Shown here one piece after another: positions 31,640 through 42,899 of a stretch of DNA of 64,000 bases. Source of the stretch: Hepsetus odoe (taxonomy: Eukaryota > Chordata > Actinopteri > Characiformes > Hepsetidae); NCBI GenBank assembly GCA_017165825.1, contig CM029367.1, positions 16,110,810 through 16,174,809 on the forward strand, in the 5' to 3' direction. A program made the position numbers and the translations under genes. A model generated the notes under the pieces. The model worked only from the letters and a program-made list of their open reading frames with translations, was not told the origin of the DNA and searched no databases. How positions within the stretch are numbered: position 1 is the first letter of the stretch; every line of letters starts with the position of its first letter.

Positions 31640-32540
31640 CAACTTCTTCTTCTTCTACTTCTTTTGGCTGTTCCCAATTAGGGCTTACCCCAGCAGATCA
31701 TCCATTTCCATTTCCTCCTGTCTTCTGCATCTTCCTACTTCCAACCAACCGCCAACATATCCTCTCTCACCATGTCCATAAACCTCCTCTTTGGTCTTCC
31801 ACTTTTCCTCTTTCCTGGCAGCTCCATCTTCAACATCCTACTCCCAATATAATCCTTATCTCTCCTCTGTACTCTGTACAAACTAACCCAACCTTACTTC
31901 TCCACTTTTGTCAACTCTACTCCCTGCATCCTAACCACTCCACTTTCCTCCCTTTTGTCATATTCATGTATTCTCCTGCTTACTTTCCTTCCTCTCCTCT
32001 CTAGAGCATATCTCCATCTCTCCAGGTTCTCCTCAAGCTGCTCCCTACTCTCGCTACAGATCACAATATCATCAGCAAACATCATCGTCCACGGGGACTC
32101 CTGTCTAACCTCTTCCATCAACCTTTCCATTACCATTGCAAACAAGAATGGGCTCAGCTCTGGTCCTCGATGTAATCCAACCTCTACTTTAAAAGAATCC
32201 ATCACTCCTACTGCAGATCTCACCTCTGTCACACTGCCCTCATACATATCCTGATGTACTCTCACATACTTCTCTACTGGTGGTCTAGTGGTGGGATACT
32301 CACCTACACACCGAGAGGTCGCAGGTTCAAATCCAGCACTACCATCATTGGGACCCTTAACCCCAAGTTGCTCCAGGGAGACTGTCCCTGTATTTAAGAA
32401 ATGTAAGTTGCTCTGGATAAGAGAATCAGTTAAATGCCATAAATGTAAATGTAATGAAAATGCAACACCTGACTTCCTCACACAAAATCACAACTCCTCT
32501 CTATGCAACCTGTCATATGCTTTCTCCAAGTCCACTTAAC
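31640..32540 (-). mobile_element. RTE-like LINE reverse transcriptase relic, split by a SINE
   Basis: The minus-strand frame 31894-32275 contains the reverse transcriptase catalytic block MMFADDIVICSES and flanking text typical of fish RTE-like elements. The frame resumes at about 32456-32540 with a segment matching the RT domain start (DLEKAYDR-type). The part between is a type B SINE. Truncated and frameshifted, so inactive. Confidence 0.8.
32276..32455 (+). repeat. tRNA-derived SINE (type B) inside the RTE relic
   Basis: Head GGTGGTCTAGTGGTGGGATA, B box GGTTCAAATCC, tail CTCTGGATAAGAGAATCAGT; sister of 6788 and 51494. Confidence 0.85.
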
Positions 32541-32864
32541 ATCAACACATTTAACAAAATATCCCATCATAGTAATAAGCAATTCTCTTTTCCACATGAT
32601 GAACAACACTGTGAAGTGCCAGAAAATCATCTTCCCCTATCATTATTCTCTTCAGCTGGCCTTGGACTGTGACCCCCTCAAAAAACATTTCTTGGCCTGA
32701 TTTCACACAACTTCAAATTCTGGAGATTTCTGAGCATTTTCTTTGTTTGTATAAAGGGAATGGCCTCTCTATAATAATGCCCACTGGGTATTATTCAGTA
32801 ATTTAAGTGGTTTAGCTTTAAACATAATGTTCAGATGAACAACATATAGTTAATCTATACATTG

Positions 32865-33150
32865 TCTTGGCAACTTAATCTAACTAGGGTCATGGGTAGT
32901 GCTGGAGCCTATCCTAATGCTCAGGATAAATTGCAAATCTTTCACAAAGCAAACACATCTGTAGGCAATTTAGCATCTCCTGTTAACCTGATATACATAT
33001 CATGCATTGACTGTGGGGGGAAACCAAAACACATGCAGGAAACCCACCCAGCAAAAGGAAGAACATGCCAGCTCCACACACAAAGGCCCCGGGCTGCTCC
33101 AGCGGAAATACACACAGTATATACCTCTGCACCACCATGCCATCTAGGGA
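32865..33150 (-). repeat. V-SINE/DANA-like SINE relic, minus
   Basis: Degenerate reverse complement of the element at 54308-54671: the central conserved domain (AAACCAAAACACATGCAGGA, AACATGCCAGCTCC) and a reversed tRNA-like head near 33140. Confidence 0.6.
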
Positions 33151-34097
33151 ATTGAATGGTTTTCATATTAAACCACTATGATGAGATGTAGTAACTCCAA
33201 GTAGTGGAGTTACAAAGTTTAAAATCAGGAGTGCAAAGCAGGCACAGAAGGACTCAACACTTTCTCTCTATCAAGAGCGCTAGACTAGCACAGTCTGTAT
33301 CTGAGACCTCAATCTGATAATCCCAAAGACTGAATGAACAGCCAGATTTACGACTGAACTGCTTAGTCTTACAAAGGAATCACTTAGTAGCATTAGAGGT
33401 AACTTTTTGCTATTCCCACACATGCCCTTAGACCCGCACCATTCACCACTGGCTTTTGTGGTTTACAGTTGCTAAGAGTGCAAGAGTGATTTTGTTGGGC
33501 AAGACTTGATAGCAATGTGAATGTTAAGAATTATGATGTGACATGCAGTCAGGAGTGCGCATGTTATTAAATGTTTCCATACCAAACCTTTGAAATTTAG
33601 CACAATTCTAATATGTTTTCAGGAAGGTTGTGATATAAGACCACAATTAGCAGTGCAGTCCATATACACCTACTTTAGCTGTATAAAATGGAAGTTTCAG
33701 CCAACAATGACTCATCTGACATTTTTTATGTTTGTTTATTAATTTATTTACTTATTATGGAATAAACAAACATAAGGATTTTGCATTGAACACTTCATTA
33801 GAACATTTCATTAACTTGTGCGCATTCTAGGGCCATGCAAAAAGAAATGGCCCATTCGCTGCATCCACTTATTCTCCCACTAGGGGAGCAGCAAAAACTT
33901 AATGTTGGCAACAGAAACTTGACCCTGAAAAAGGTGTGCACCGTAAGGTTAGGTCAGTCCCAATGGTGCACATTTTAACACCACAAAATACCCAAACTGT
34001 AAAATACACTCTAAATGGGAGGTGAAAAAGAGTGGACATAAACTCATAAATGTCTAATGTATATTTGGATTTAGTGCATGAAGACTAGTACTCACTC

Positions 34098-34220
34098 ACT
34101 TTCACTCAATCATTTTCATAGTCACTTGCCCTAATCAGGGTCGCATGGGGTGCTGGAGCCTTTCCCTGCTCTCACAGGGCGAAAGGCAGGGATACCTTGG
34201 AGAAGTCACTAGTCCATCTC
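34098..34220 (-). repeat. V-SINE tail fragment, minus
   Basis: Starts with CACTCACTTTCACTCA-type tail repeats, then CAGGGTCGCATGGGGTGCTG, the reversed 3' part of the 54.3-kb family. Confidence 0.5.
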
Positions 34221-34537
34221 AGAAGACTAGTTTTCCATTTTCTGCAGTTTGCCAAGTGCCACATTGTCTAAAGCTGCAGATGCCAAGTGGACACTGAAAC
34301 TGTGGCCTCTGTTTAGACACACAAATCTGACCAGTGAATCAGAGTTTAGAGGATGATTCTAAACCCATGTAAATAGCTTTCTGAGAAATGTCTGAGTTGA
34401 TTCCCAGACAAAATAACACATGGTTTGAAAATCCAATAAGGCACTAACATCACATCTGAAATTCCATCCAAAACACGCTGGGGAGGGGGTGCGAAGTGTG
34501 TGAAGAGTTTTTACTGCAAAGTGAGCTGTCTGATGCT

Positions 34538-34564
34538 CGTTCTCTCTCTCTCTCTCTCTCTCTC

Positions 34565-34594
<30 letters not shown>
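34538..34594. repeat. Compound (CT)n-(CA)n microsatellite
   Basis: CT run from about 34538 to 34565 followed directly by CA run to 34594. Confidence 0.95.
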
Positions 34595-34595
<1 letters not shown>

Positions 34596-35219
34596 TTACA
34601 AACATACAAACATACACAGAGAAAAGTGTTTGGTTTGCACTAAATCTTAGCCCATTCTGCCTTTCACAGGCTCTTATTACCCACTCAGGAATGTTTACTA
34701 CACACAAAGTAGATGCCGATACCAAAACATACAATGATTAAAGCTTTCTTTCTGAGTTTCTCCCAAAAATAGAGTGAAGTTTAATTGAGTTAGATGATCC
34801 CTCTAAAAATCCTGGATTAAAGCTTATCACACAGGGCATTTATCTCTCAGAGGATGTACCATAGGGGTTTAACCCAGTTAACAACACACACACACACAAT
34901 GCACCAGCAGCCTATCATACAGTGCAATCAACCTCAGCACCCAGGGTTTCCTGAGGTATAATTGATGAAGGATTACTGTGAAGAAGTTTAGAGGTGAAAC
35001 ATCTCTGACTCATGTTGTCTGACTGCAGTTTCTTCTTACTTTACCTCTGAGCTTCTCACTTTCTTAGGAAGGCTCGGGAAAGAGGATTATATCCATATTT
35101 GCTCTCAGTTGGGAAGCCATTGGAGTAGGTGTGTATATTTTGTGGATAATCAACACACTTGGATACATATGAAATTATTACCCCATAATGTATTTAAGCT
35201 GGAAGTATAGTTGTTTGAT

Positions 35220-35720
35220 TATATTTTGTCTCAAAATATACAAAACTCCCTAAAAAAAAAGTTTTTGACCCCTCCTGATTTCCGGAGTGTCTGGTCATCG
35301 GTCTGTGATCTAAAGCTTAAGTGCAGTCATGTTATACTGGAAGACAAGGGTGTGAATCTCAAAAGCTACCTCTGAATGGCAAGAAAGCAAGTTCTGGAGC
35401 GGCCTAATCACAGTCCTGACTGGAGCCCCATTGAGTTGGAATGGTAAGACCTTAAACAGGCAGTTCATGCTCGAAAGCCCTCCAATGTGGCTAAATTAAA
35501 GCAATTCTGCAAAGACGAGTGGGCCAAAATTCCTTGACAATGATGTAAAGCCAGAGATCCAGTTACAGGAAGTGTTTGATTATGGATGGCACAACTACTT
35601 TAGGTTTATAGACAATAACATTTTATCATGGGTGTTGTCTTTCCAAAAAATGAAACTATCATTTGAAAAGTGGGTTTCTCTTATCTTGTGTTTTCCTTGT
35701 CTTATATGACATACTGTATA
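35220..35720 (+). mobile_element. Tc1-like transposase C-terminal relic
   Basis: The plus strand shows SPDWSPIE around 35420, then a run ending KQFCKDEWAKIP near 35535, the usual C-terminal end of Tc1-family transposases. Frames are broken and no left end was found. Confidence 0.65.
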
Positions 35721-35739
35721 AAGATATTAAACCATTTAA

Positions 35740-37455
35740 TGAGACAAATATAAGAAAACATACAGGAAACCAGGTTGGGGAAAAGTGTTTTTTAAAGCCA
35801 CTAAGTGTGTTTCGGGTTAACAGATGGTTTTAAGTGAAGAGAAACTTTACTGTGCATGTTAACTGAGAGTATGTCTTCTGCAGTAACCATTAACATACAA
35901 CATCATGAAGTCTTATCGACTGCACAGCCACAATAATATGATAACACTATTATGTAGAAATATGTACATGTAATATGTTAAGTAATATATTAATAGTCCA
36001 GTGTAGGTAAATACACATGAAGGATCGCACTGTTACCTGAAAATAGTTTTTGTTCTTACTGAGTCACCTTAAACTAGTTATGCTATTTACCATTTCTCTG
36101 TTCTGATATAACAGGAACACACATGCACCACAAGCAAACGACTCACTATTTACTTACTTACACTGCTAGCACTGACAATAGTCTTGGGAACGGCACTGTT
36201 CACAGGGATGCTATCATTGCTTATTGATTTGGCATACTGATGTTCATCAGTCTTGCATGTCAGTATTTGCTGTGTCATTGTTTTTTTTCACATCAGATAC
36301 ACTATTGACCTCCCTCTAAACAACCGTTGATGGGTTTTCCCTTGGCTTCACCTTGAACCACCAAATATCAGAGGCTTTTAAACATCAGGAATGGGTAAAT
36401 TAAATGTCATATACTTTGAGCTTGACATTGTCACTGGTCTTTAGGTTAGTTTTTTCCTATAAAGCCTAAGGTCTATTTGTTTGGGCATTTGTGAGGGCTT
36501 CAGGCTGTTCTGGCTTTATTTGAAGTCATGCTTCCTGGATTGCTATCTCTCTCACCACCCCAATAGCTCTTTTTTCCTTCATAATGCTGAACAGAGTAAA
36601 TCTGGGCCCCACTAATGACTGCACTGAGGAATCCAACTGGATTCTTGGCAGGCAGACAGGGACAAAGCACTAATGCCAGAGGTGGAGCATGTTCGTTGTA
36701 CTTGTTTATGCTTTTTCACTAGTATTTTCACGAGACACAAGGTTTACACATTCCCTTTTTGAGGGCCCCCTGCCTGCATGCTGATGTGCAAACGTATCAC
36801 GTTTTCCTGTGCACGTTGTTTGAAGATTAGTTTTGAGGAGTAGAGACGTCAGGCTGAGTGGTCAAGCTGAGTGGTCATGGAGCTTGGTTTCTAGCCCTTC
36901 TTGATTAAAATCCCATTCATCCAAGCTTATTTTGACTTGCAGACTCCATAGTATCTTTGCAAAAAAAATCATGGAGAATAGGCTTAGAGGCCTGGAATGT
37001 TAGGTAGCACTGTGGGGCCTTAAAAGTCAAGCCTTTAACTCTGGAATGGACTTCTGTGGTGTTGGACTCTAGAAGGGACTGTATATGAAAACCACAAAGT
37101 GCTGGACGTGATGGATGTAAGACAGAGCTGCTAAGAGCCAGTCTGAAGAACGCAAAGGAATGGCACAGCTCAGTATTTCCAGATGTCACAAATCAACCCC
37201 TCTCAAACAGGGCTGTAAACAGAAATAGTGTTTGGAGTTTGCAGTGAATGCAGTCAGTTTGTTTTTGTTTCTGATGAAAGTCTTTTAGACTTGATTGGAG
37301 AGATGAAGAAAGGGAGAAGGTTGAGAATAGAGAGAAGGAAGGAACAGCTGCATTGGAATTGTTCCTGCTGTTGTTCCTTGTTCCTCTTTATGAATATGAA
37401 TGTAGCTTACAGATGATAGCTCAAGAGAAAAAGCATGCTGACATGGACCATGTGT

Positions 37456-37491
<36 letters not shown>

Positions 37492-37684
37492 ACTAACTCT
37501 ATACATACAATTAAGAGAGGCAGAGGTAAAAATGTCCAAATATCACTTTCTTAGGATTCCTCCATCACCTCTCCATTATAATTATTTAGTAGCTGATACA
37601 AATTAAATTAAATAAACTAATTTAGCTCACTTGCCCTGAATATGTGTGTATGTGTATAAATATATATATATATATATACACACG
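35740..37684. other. Intergenic, no gene recognised
   Basis: Contains a (CA)n at about 37460-37488 and a short TA run near 37660-37678. Nothing else identified. Confidence 0.5.
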
Positions 37685-38056
37685 CAGTATTGTGCAAAAG
37701 TTTTAGGCAGGTGTGCAAAAATGCTGTAAACAAAGAATTCTTTCAGAAATGGAAGTGTTAATCTTTTATTTTCATCAATCAACAAAATGCAGTGAATGAA
37801 CAAAAGAGAAATCTTCATCAAATCAATATTTGGTGTGACCACCCTTTGCCTTCAAAACAGCATCAGTTCTTCTAGGTACACTTGCACACAGTTTTTTAAG
37901 GAAATTGGCTGGTAGGTTGTTCCAAATATCTTGGAGAACTAACCACAGATCTTCTGTGGATGTAGGCTTCCTCACATCCTTCTGTCTCTTCATGTAATCC
38001 AGACACACTGGATGATGTTGAGATCATTCTTTGTTTACAGCATTTTTTCCACACAT
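37685..38056. mobile_element. Tc1-like deletion derivative (third family), truncated
   Basis: Same left end and interior as 30942-31483, but a larger deletion joins GATGTTGAGATC directly to the ATTCTTTGTTTACAGC near the right end. The outer right end is missing. Confidence 0.8.
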
Positions 38057-38068
38057 AAAATATATATA

Positions 38069-38125
38069 CAGTACTGTGCAAAAGTTTTAGGCAGGTGTGG
38101 AAAAAATGCTGTAAACAAAGATTTT
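38069..38125 (+). mobile_element. Solitary end of third-family Tc1-like element
   Basis: CAGTACTGTGCAAAAGTTTT followed by AGGCAGGTGTGG, then collapse into A/T-rich repeats. Confidence 0.7.
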
Positions 38126-39485
38126 TTATAGATTATAGAAAGATTTATAGAAAGATAAAAAGATTATAGAAAGATAAAAATAGATTTTATATATATAAAA
38201 TTTTAGAAAATCTATTTAGCTAATTGGCCAGTTCCAAGTCTCAAGGCCAAAGTGGAAGCTTGGCAACTCTAGACACCGTCAACATCACTGAACCATTACT
38301 CATATAGCACATGCACCCATCTGTAGTCATGCACAATGGAACATTGTTGAGTGTGCAACCATGCTTAATATGCAAATCTTCTATGCGTTAATGGTTATAT
38401 AATACTCAGGAGCTACTGCACATTTTTTCACTGCACATTTCACCCAGTTGAGCTTTGTCTCTGTTTTCAGCTACAAAGAGGAAGCAAATCCAGCATAATG
38501 CAAAACCACACTGTCTTAGACAATTCCTTAGAGGTAAGACCTAAATAGGGAAAGTTAGATTTCCCATTAATTTGCATCTATGAGTAGGCTTTGATGCATT
38601 TAAGGATTTGTGAGTGCTGTTTACTAAAACTGCATGGAGGAAAGTTGTTCAGAACAATGTGAAAAAGAGAAGGCATGTGCCACAATGTGATTACAGTCAC
38701 AGTTCTAATCAGGTGGATGATGGAATTATTGCTTACTGATGCAGCTCAATATGCCTAGTTCCTGTCTGTGGAATTTGGCCCCTTGAATTTTTCTCATGAA
38801 GACCCACCCCAAACATATGCGGTGGTCCTCTTTACACGTGAAAGAGCTTACAGGCAAAATATAATCCTCTCTGTGCTTGAAGGGGTCCCTGCCTCTGATT
38901 TAGGGCTTTTTTTCTTTTACTAGCCTGCTATGCAGAGCTTGTATTACACTAGCACAAACCACAAAATAGTGAAATGCTCTGTCTAAATAAACCGCAAGCT
39001 CTGTTATCTTTATTCTGGACTTATGAAGCAGCTTAGATAGTGTGTTTTTATGAAGATTAATTTTGCTTGTTAAAGTCATGAAACAATGCCCCCATATTAT
39101 ATGTCTGAAAGAAATTTCTGAAAGGTTCCATTCACTTGTTAGGTCCTCTTATCTCATATAAATCGTCAAGTACTCCCTAGGTGATTCCAGATCATGCTAT
39201 CTCACCCTCAGCACTCCTTTTACTAATACACTTAGATTTATGGGTCTCCAGAGCTGCAGCTTTCTGAGACTCTAGGCATCTGGGTTCACTGAGCTTTACC
39301 TATTTTGAGCCAAAACTGCTGCTGGAATTTCTTGATTCCTCCCTTTTATCATCTACAGTACAGTAGTTTCCTGTTACACACAAAATGTAACATGTACTAA
39401 GCAGAGGGAACAGTGCTAAAATTTGCACTGTTTTGATCTAAATCTAATGCTTAATCTCTTTCTTATTTTCAGAGGTCAATTTGTC

Positions 39486-39735
39486 AGTGGTGGCCTAGTG
39501 GTTAGGGCATCGGCCACATGATTGGCGGATCGGGGGATCGAACCCCTTCCCAATGGGTTGCCCTGAGGTACCCTTGAGCAAGGTGTCGTCCCCGTCCCGC
39601 TCCTCCCTGCGATGGGCTGGCGACCTGTCCAGGGTGCGTCCCCCATCCTCGCCCTGTGTGCGCTGGGTTGGACGCCAGCACTCCCCCGCGACCCCGTTTG
39701 GGACAAGCGGCAGATAATGGATGGATGGATAATTT
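39486..39735 (+). repeat. tRNA-derived SINE with (ATGG)n tail
   Basis: Head GGTGGCCTAGTGGTTAGGGC with B box GGATCGAACCCC, type A body, then a CTGGCGACCTGTCCAGGGTG segment and an ATGG tail. It combines the type A head with the 3' region also seen in the V-SINE at 54.3 kb. Confidence 0.85.
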
Positions 39736-39964
39736 GTCTGCTTTTCCCATTGCAGCAGTTACAGAAATATTCTGTCAGCTAGTGCCAGTCTCTTTTTCTG
39801 TATAGGGATACAACCTTTGGTCAAGCTGATGTTCAGTCCACAAGCCTACATCAACCTCCCCAAGCTTTGAGAACCCATTTTCTTTTGTTCCCTAAATGTG
39901 TGCAATCGTAACATCTTCTTTACAACTGCAATGAAGCTTCAAGGATTATGATCTCATACAATTT

Positions 39965-40167
39965 CCTTGCAAAATTATTCACCCCCCGCCCCCTTGGCTT
40001 TTTACCTATTTTGTTACATTCCAACCTGTAATTTAAATGTTTCTTAAGCTTATTTTATGTGGTGGATCTGCAAGAAATAGTCTAAGTTAGCGAAGTGAAA
40101 TGAGAAAAAAAAAAATAAAAATAATTTAAAAAAACTGAAAATTGGCATGTCCATATGTATTCACCCC
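39965..40167 (+). mobile_element. Tc1 end, 203 bp, abutting duplicated sema4g exons
   Basis: Begins CTTGCAAAATTATTCACC and follows the first-family Tc1 end to CATATGTATTCACCCC, where the element breaks and sema4g sequence starts. The normal continuation (GCCATGGAGCCCC) is absent here. Confidence 0.88.
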
Positions 40168-40466
40168 TATATATGCACACAATGGACTGAATGCATGAGT
40201 CCCACAAGCGTACAAGTGGGTGCTGTTGAATCTCTGCAGGAAGCGGATGTGGTTGAAGCACTCTGTCTGTAAAAGGGAACACAAGTATTCCAGTAAATTA
40301 GAGAAAAGTGTCAAAAGGTCTAGGCCGAGTAGAAAAGATGTAGACCCTGACCTTGTTATCTTTTCCTTTGTTAAGACAGAGCTGCTTCTGATCCTCTGGC
40401 GCCTCCCAGTCGATCTGCTGAAGTAAAATATTATTTCCTTTTTGAATTTGAGGGAGGCACATTCTA
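40168..40466 (-). pseudogene. Inverted duplicate of two sema4g exons and their intron
   Basis: On the minus strand: 46-bp upstream intron flank (with a 5-bp insertion relative to the source), exon copy 40352-40414 (63/63 identical to 10339-10401), intron copy 40267-40351 (85/85 identical), exon copy 40168-40266. The last differs from 10487-10585 at two internal bases and near its last nine. The break coincides with the exon end, so the splice donor is lost (GGGGTG follows). The frame is open through both exons and the intron, as in the source. It is flanked on both sides by Tc1 sequence. Genomic, not retroposed, because the intron is kept. No promoter seen; probably non-functional. Confidence 0.95.
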
Positions 40467-42255
40467 CAGTGGCTTGCAAAAGTATTCACCCCCCTTAGCC
40501 TTTTACCTATTTTGTTACATTCCAACCTATAATTTAAATGTGTTAGTGAAGTGAAATGATAAAATATATATAAAAAATAAATAAATAAATAAATAAAATA
40601 GAAACTGAAAATTGGCATGTGCATATGTATTCACCATGCATATATATGTATTGCCATGGAGCCCCTAAAAGTCCTGGTGCAACCGATTACCTTCAAAAGT
40701 CACATAGTTTGTGAAATGAAGTCCACCTGTGTGCAGTCTAAGTGTCACATGATCTGTCAGTATAAACACACCTTTTCTGAAAGGCCCCAGAGGCTGCAAC
40801 ACCACTAAGCAAGAGGCATCACACCATGAAGACCAAGGAGCTCTCCAAACAAGTCAGTTGTTGAGACGTACAAGTCTCTAAAAAAATATACAAATTCTAA
40901 ATTGGATTCTAAAAAAATATACAAATCTTTGATGATCCCCCGGAGCACCTTCAAATCCATCATCTTCAAATGGAATTAAAATGGTACCACAACAAACCTG
41001 CAAAGAGATGGCCAACCACCAAAACTCACAGACCGGGTAAGGGGGGCATTAATCAGATTGGTAGCATAGAAATCAAAGATAACCCTGAAGGAGTTGCAGA
41101 GTTCCACAGCAGAGACTGGAGTATCTGTCCATAGGACCACAATAAGCCGTACACTCCATAGAGCTGGCCTTTATGGAAGAGTGGGCAGAAAAAAGCCATT
41201 ACTTAATGTTAAAAATGAATGTATAGAGAGAGGTGCTCTGGTCAGATGAGACTAAAATTTACTTTTTGGCCACCAAGGAAAATGCTATGTCTGGAGCAAA
41301 CCCAACACATCCCATCACACTAAGAACACCATCGCCACAGTGAAACATGGTGGTGGCAGCATCATGCTGTGGGGAAGTATTTCTGCAGCAGGGACTGGGA
41401 AACTGGTCCGAGTCAACGGAAAGATGGATGGTGCTAAATACAGGGACATTCTTGAGAAATTCCTGTGTCAGTCTGCCTGTGATTTGAGACTTGGAAGGTG
41501 GTTCACCTTCCAGCAGGACAATGACCTGAAGCATACTGCTAAAGTAACACTCGAGGGTTTTAAAGGGAAACATTTAAATGTGTTGGAATGGCCTAGTCAA
41601 AGTCCAGACCTCAATCCAATTGAGAATCTGTGGTCAGACTTGAAGATTGCTGTTCACAAGCAAAAACCATCCAATATGATGGTGCTGGAGCAGTTTTGTC
41701 TTTAGGAATGGGCAAAAATCACAGTGGCAAGATGTGGCAAGCTCATCGAGACTTATCCAAAGTGACCTGCAGCTGTTATTGCCACAAAAGGTGGCTCTAC
41801 AAAGTGCCGACTTTATAATAATAATAATAATCCTTTATTTATAATCCCACGAATGGGAAATTCACTCTCTGCATTTCACCCATACACACATGTGCAGCAG
41901 TGGGCTGCTATTGAAAGCGCCCGGGGAGCAGTGATGAGGACGGCACCTTGCTCAAGGGTACCTCAGGGCAACCTACTGGGAAGGGATTCGAACCCCCGAT
42001 CCTCCGATCATGTGGCTGACGCCCTAACCACTAGGCCACCGCTGCGTGAACAATTATGCATGCTGAAGTTTTCTGTTATTTTACCCTTTTTGTTGTTTGC
42101 TTCACAATAAAACAAAAACAAACAATACATCTTCAAAGTTGTAGGCATGTTCTGTAAATGAAATGGTGCAAACTCTCAAACAAGCCATTTTAATTCCAGG
42201 TTGAGGCAACAAGACATGAAAAATGCCAAGGGGGTGAATATTTTTGCAAGGCACT
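40467..42255 (+). mobile_element. Tc1-like transposon (first family), transposase broken, SINE inserted
   Basis: Left end CAGTGGCTTGCAAAAGTATT with TA before it at 40465-40466; right end GAATATTTTTGCAAGGCACTG at 42235-42255. Plus-strand transposase starts ATGAAGACCAAGGAGCTCTC at about 40826 but shifts frame early. The catalytic region is readable: WSDET near 41240, then a frame to 41705 with QQDND and SPDLNPIENLW, so all three acidic positions survive, but the frame ends early at a stop. A type A SINE sits at 41813-42048. Confidence 0.93.
41813..42048 (-). repeat. tRNA-derived SINE (type A), minus, inside Tc1
   Basis: Body GCCCGGGGAGCAGTGATGAG and reversed head CCACTAGGCCACCGCTGCG; AAT/ATA-rich end at 41813-41835. 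It separates Tc1 sequence that is contiguous in the sema4g intron copy. Confidence 0.88.
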
Positions 42256-42674
42256 GACTGAATGTGTAGGGGTTTGAATCAGAGACATAAAAGAATATAA
42301 CAGAAGCTCTATGGCAACCTTTTCGATGAGCCAAGACACAGAAAACGTTATAAAAATCTTTGCTATATGATTATGCAGCCATCTTCTCAGTGTAAAGAGA
42401 TAAAAGAAGACAGGGATGGGAAAAGGGGGTAATGTGTAAATTAGATTTCTTTATTTCTAGCATCCATATGTAACTAGAATTACCTTCTACCTTGTAAGTC
42501 ACTTGCCTATCCTTTAGAGTTTCAGGTTGGGTTCCTATCGTAGTATGCACTGCTGTTGCAGGCCACATTGTAGTAGGTTTGCATGTTCCTTTAAAAATCA
42601 CTTATCCACTCTAAACTGAGAGCTCTGTGGAGATTTATTTAATGAAGCACACCTTCCAGTGAGGGCAGGCCTTG

Positions 42675-42897
42675 ATGAAGTGACGTGAAAACCACAACAA
42701 AACTGATCCTCTACATTTAATCCATACACACACCATGCAGCAAAGGGGCAGCAAGGGGCAGTGATGTCCAGCGTCTGAGGAGCAGTGGTGGGGACAGCAT
42801 CTCAAGGGTACCTGAATGCAACCTACTGGTCCAGGACTCAAACCCATAACCTTACTACCTTGAGGCCTAGTTCAAAACCACTAGCCCACCACTCCTA
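42675..42897 (-). repeat. tRNA-derived SINE (type A), minus, diverged
   Basis: Family features TTTAATCCATACACACACCA, AAGGGTACCTGAATGCAACC and a reversed head ending CACTAGCCCACCACTCC. Confidence 0.75.
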
Positions 42898-42899
42898 GA

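Noticed and set aside
41340..41705. Functional Tc1 transposase
   Set aside because: Only the catalytic half is open; the N-terminal half is frameshifted and the C-terminus stops early, so it is a relic.
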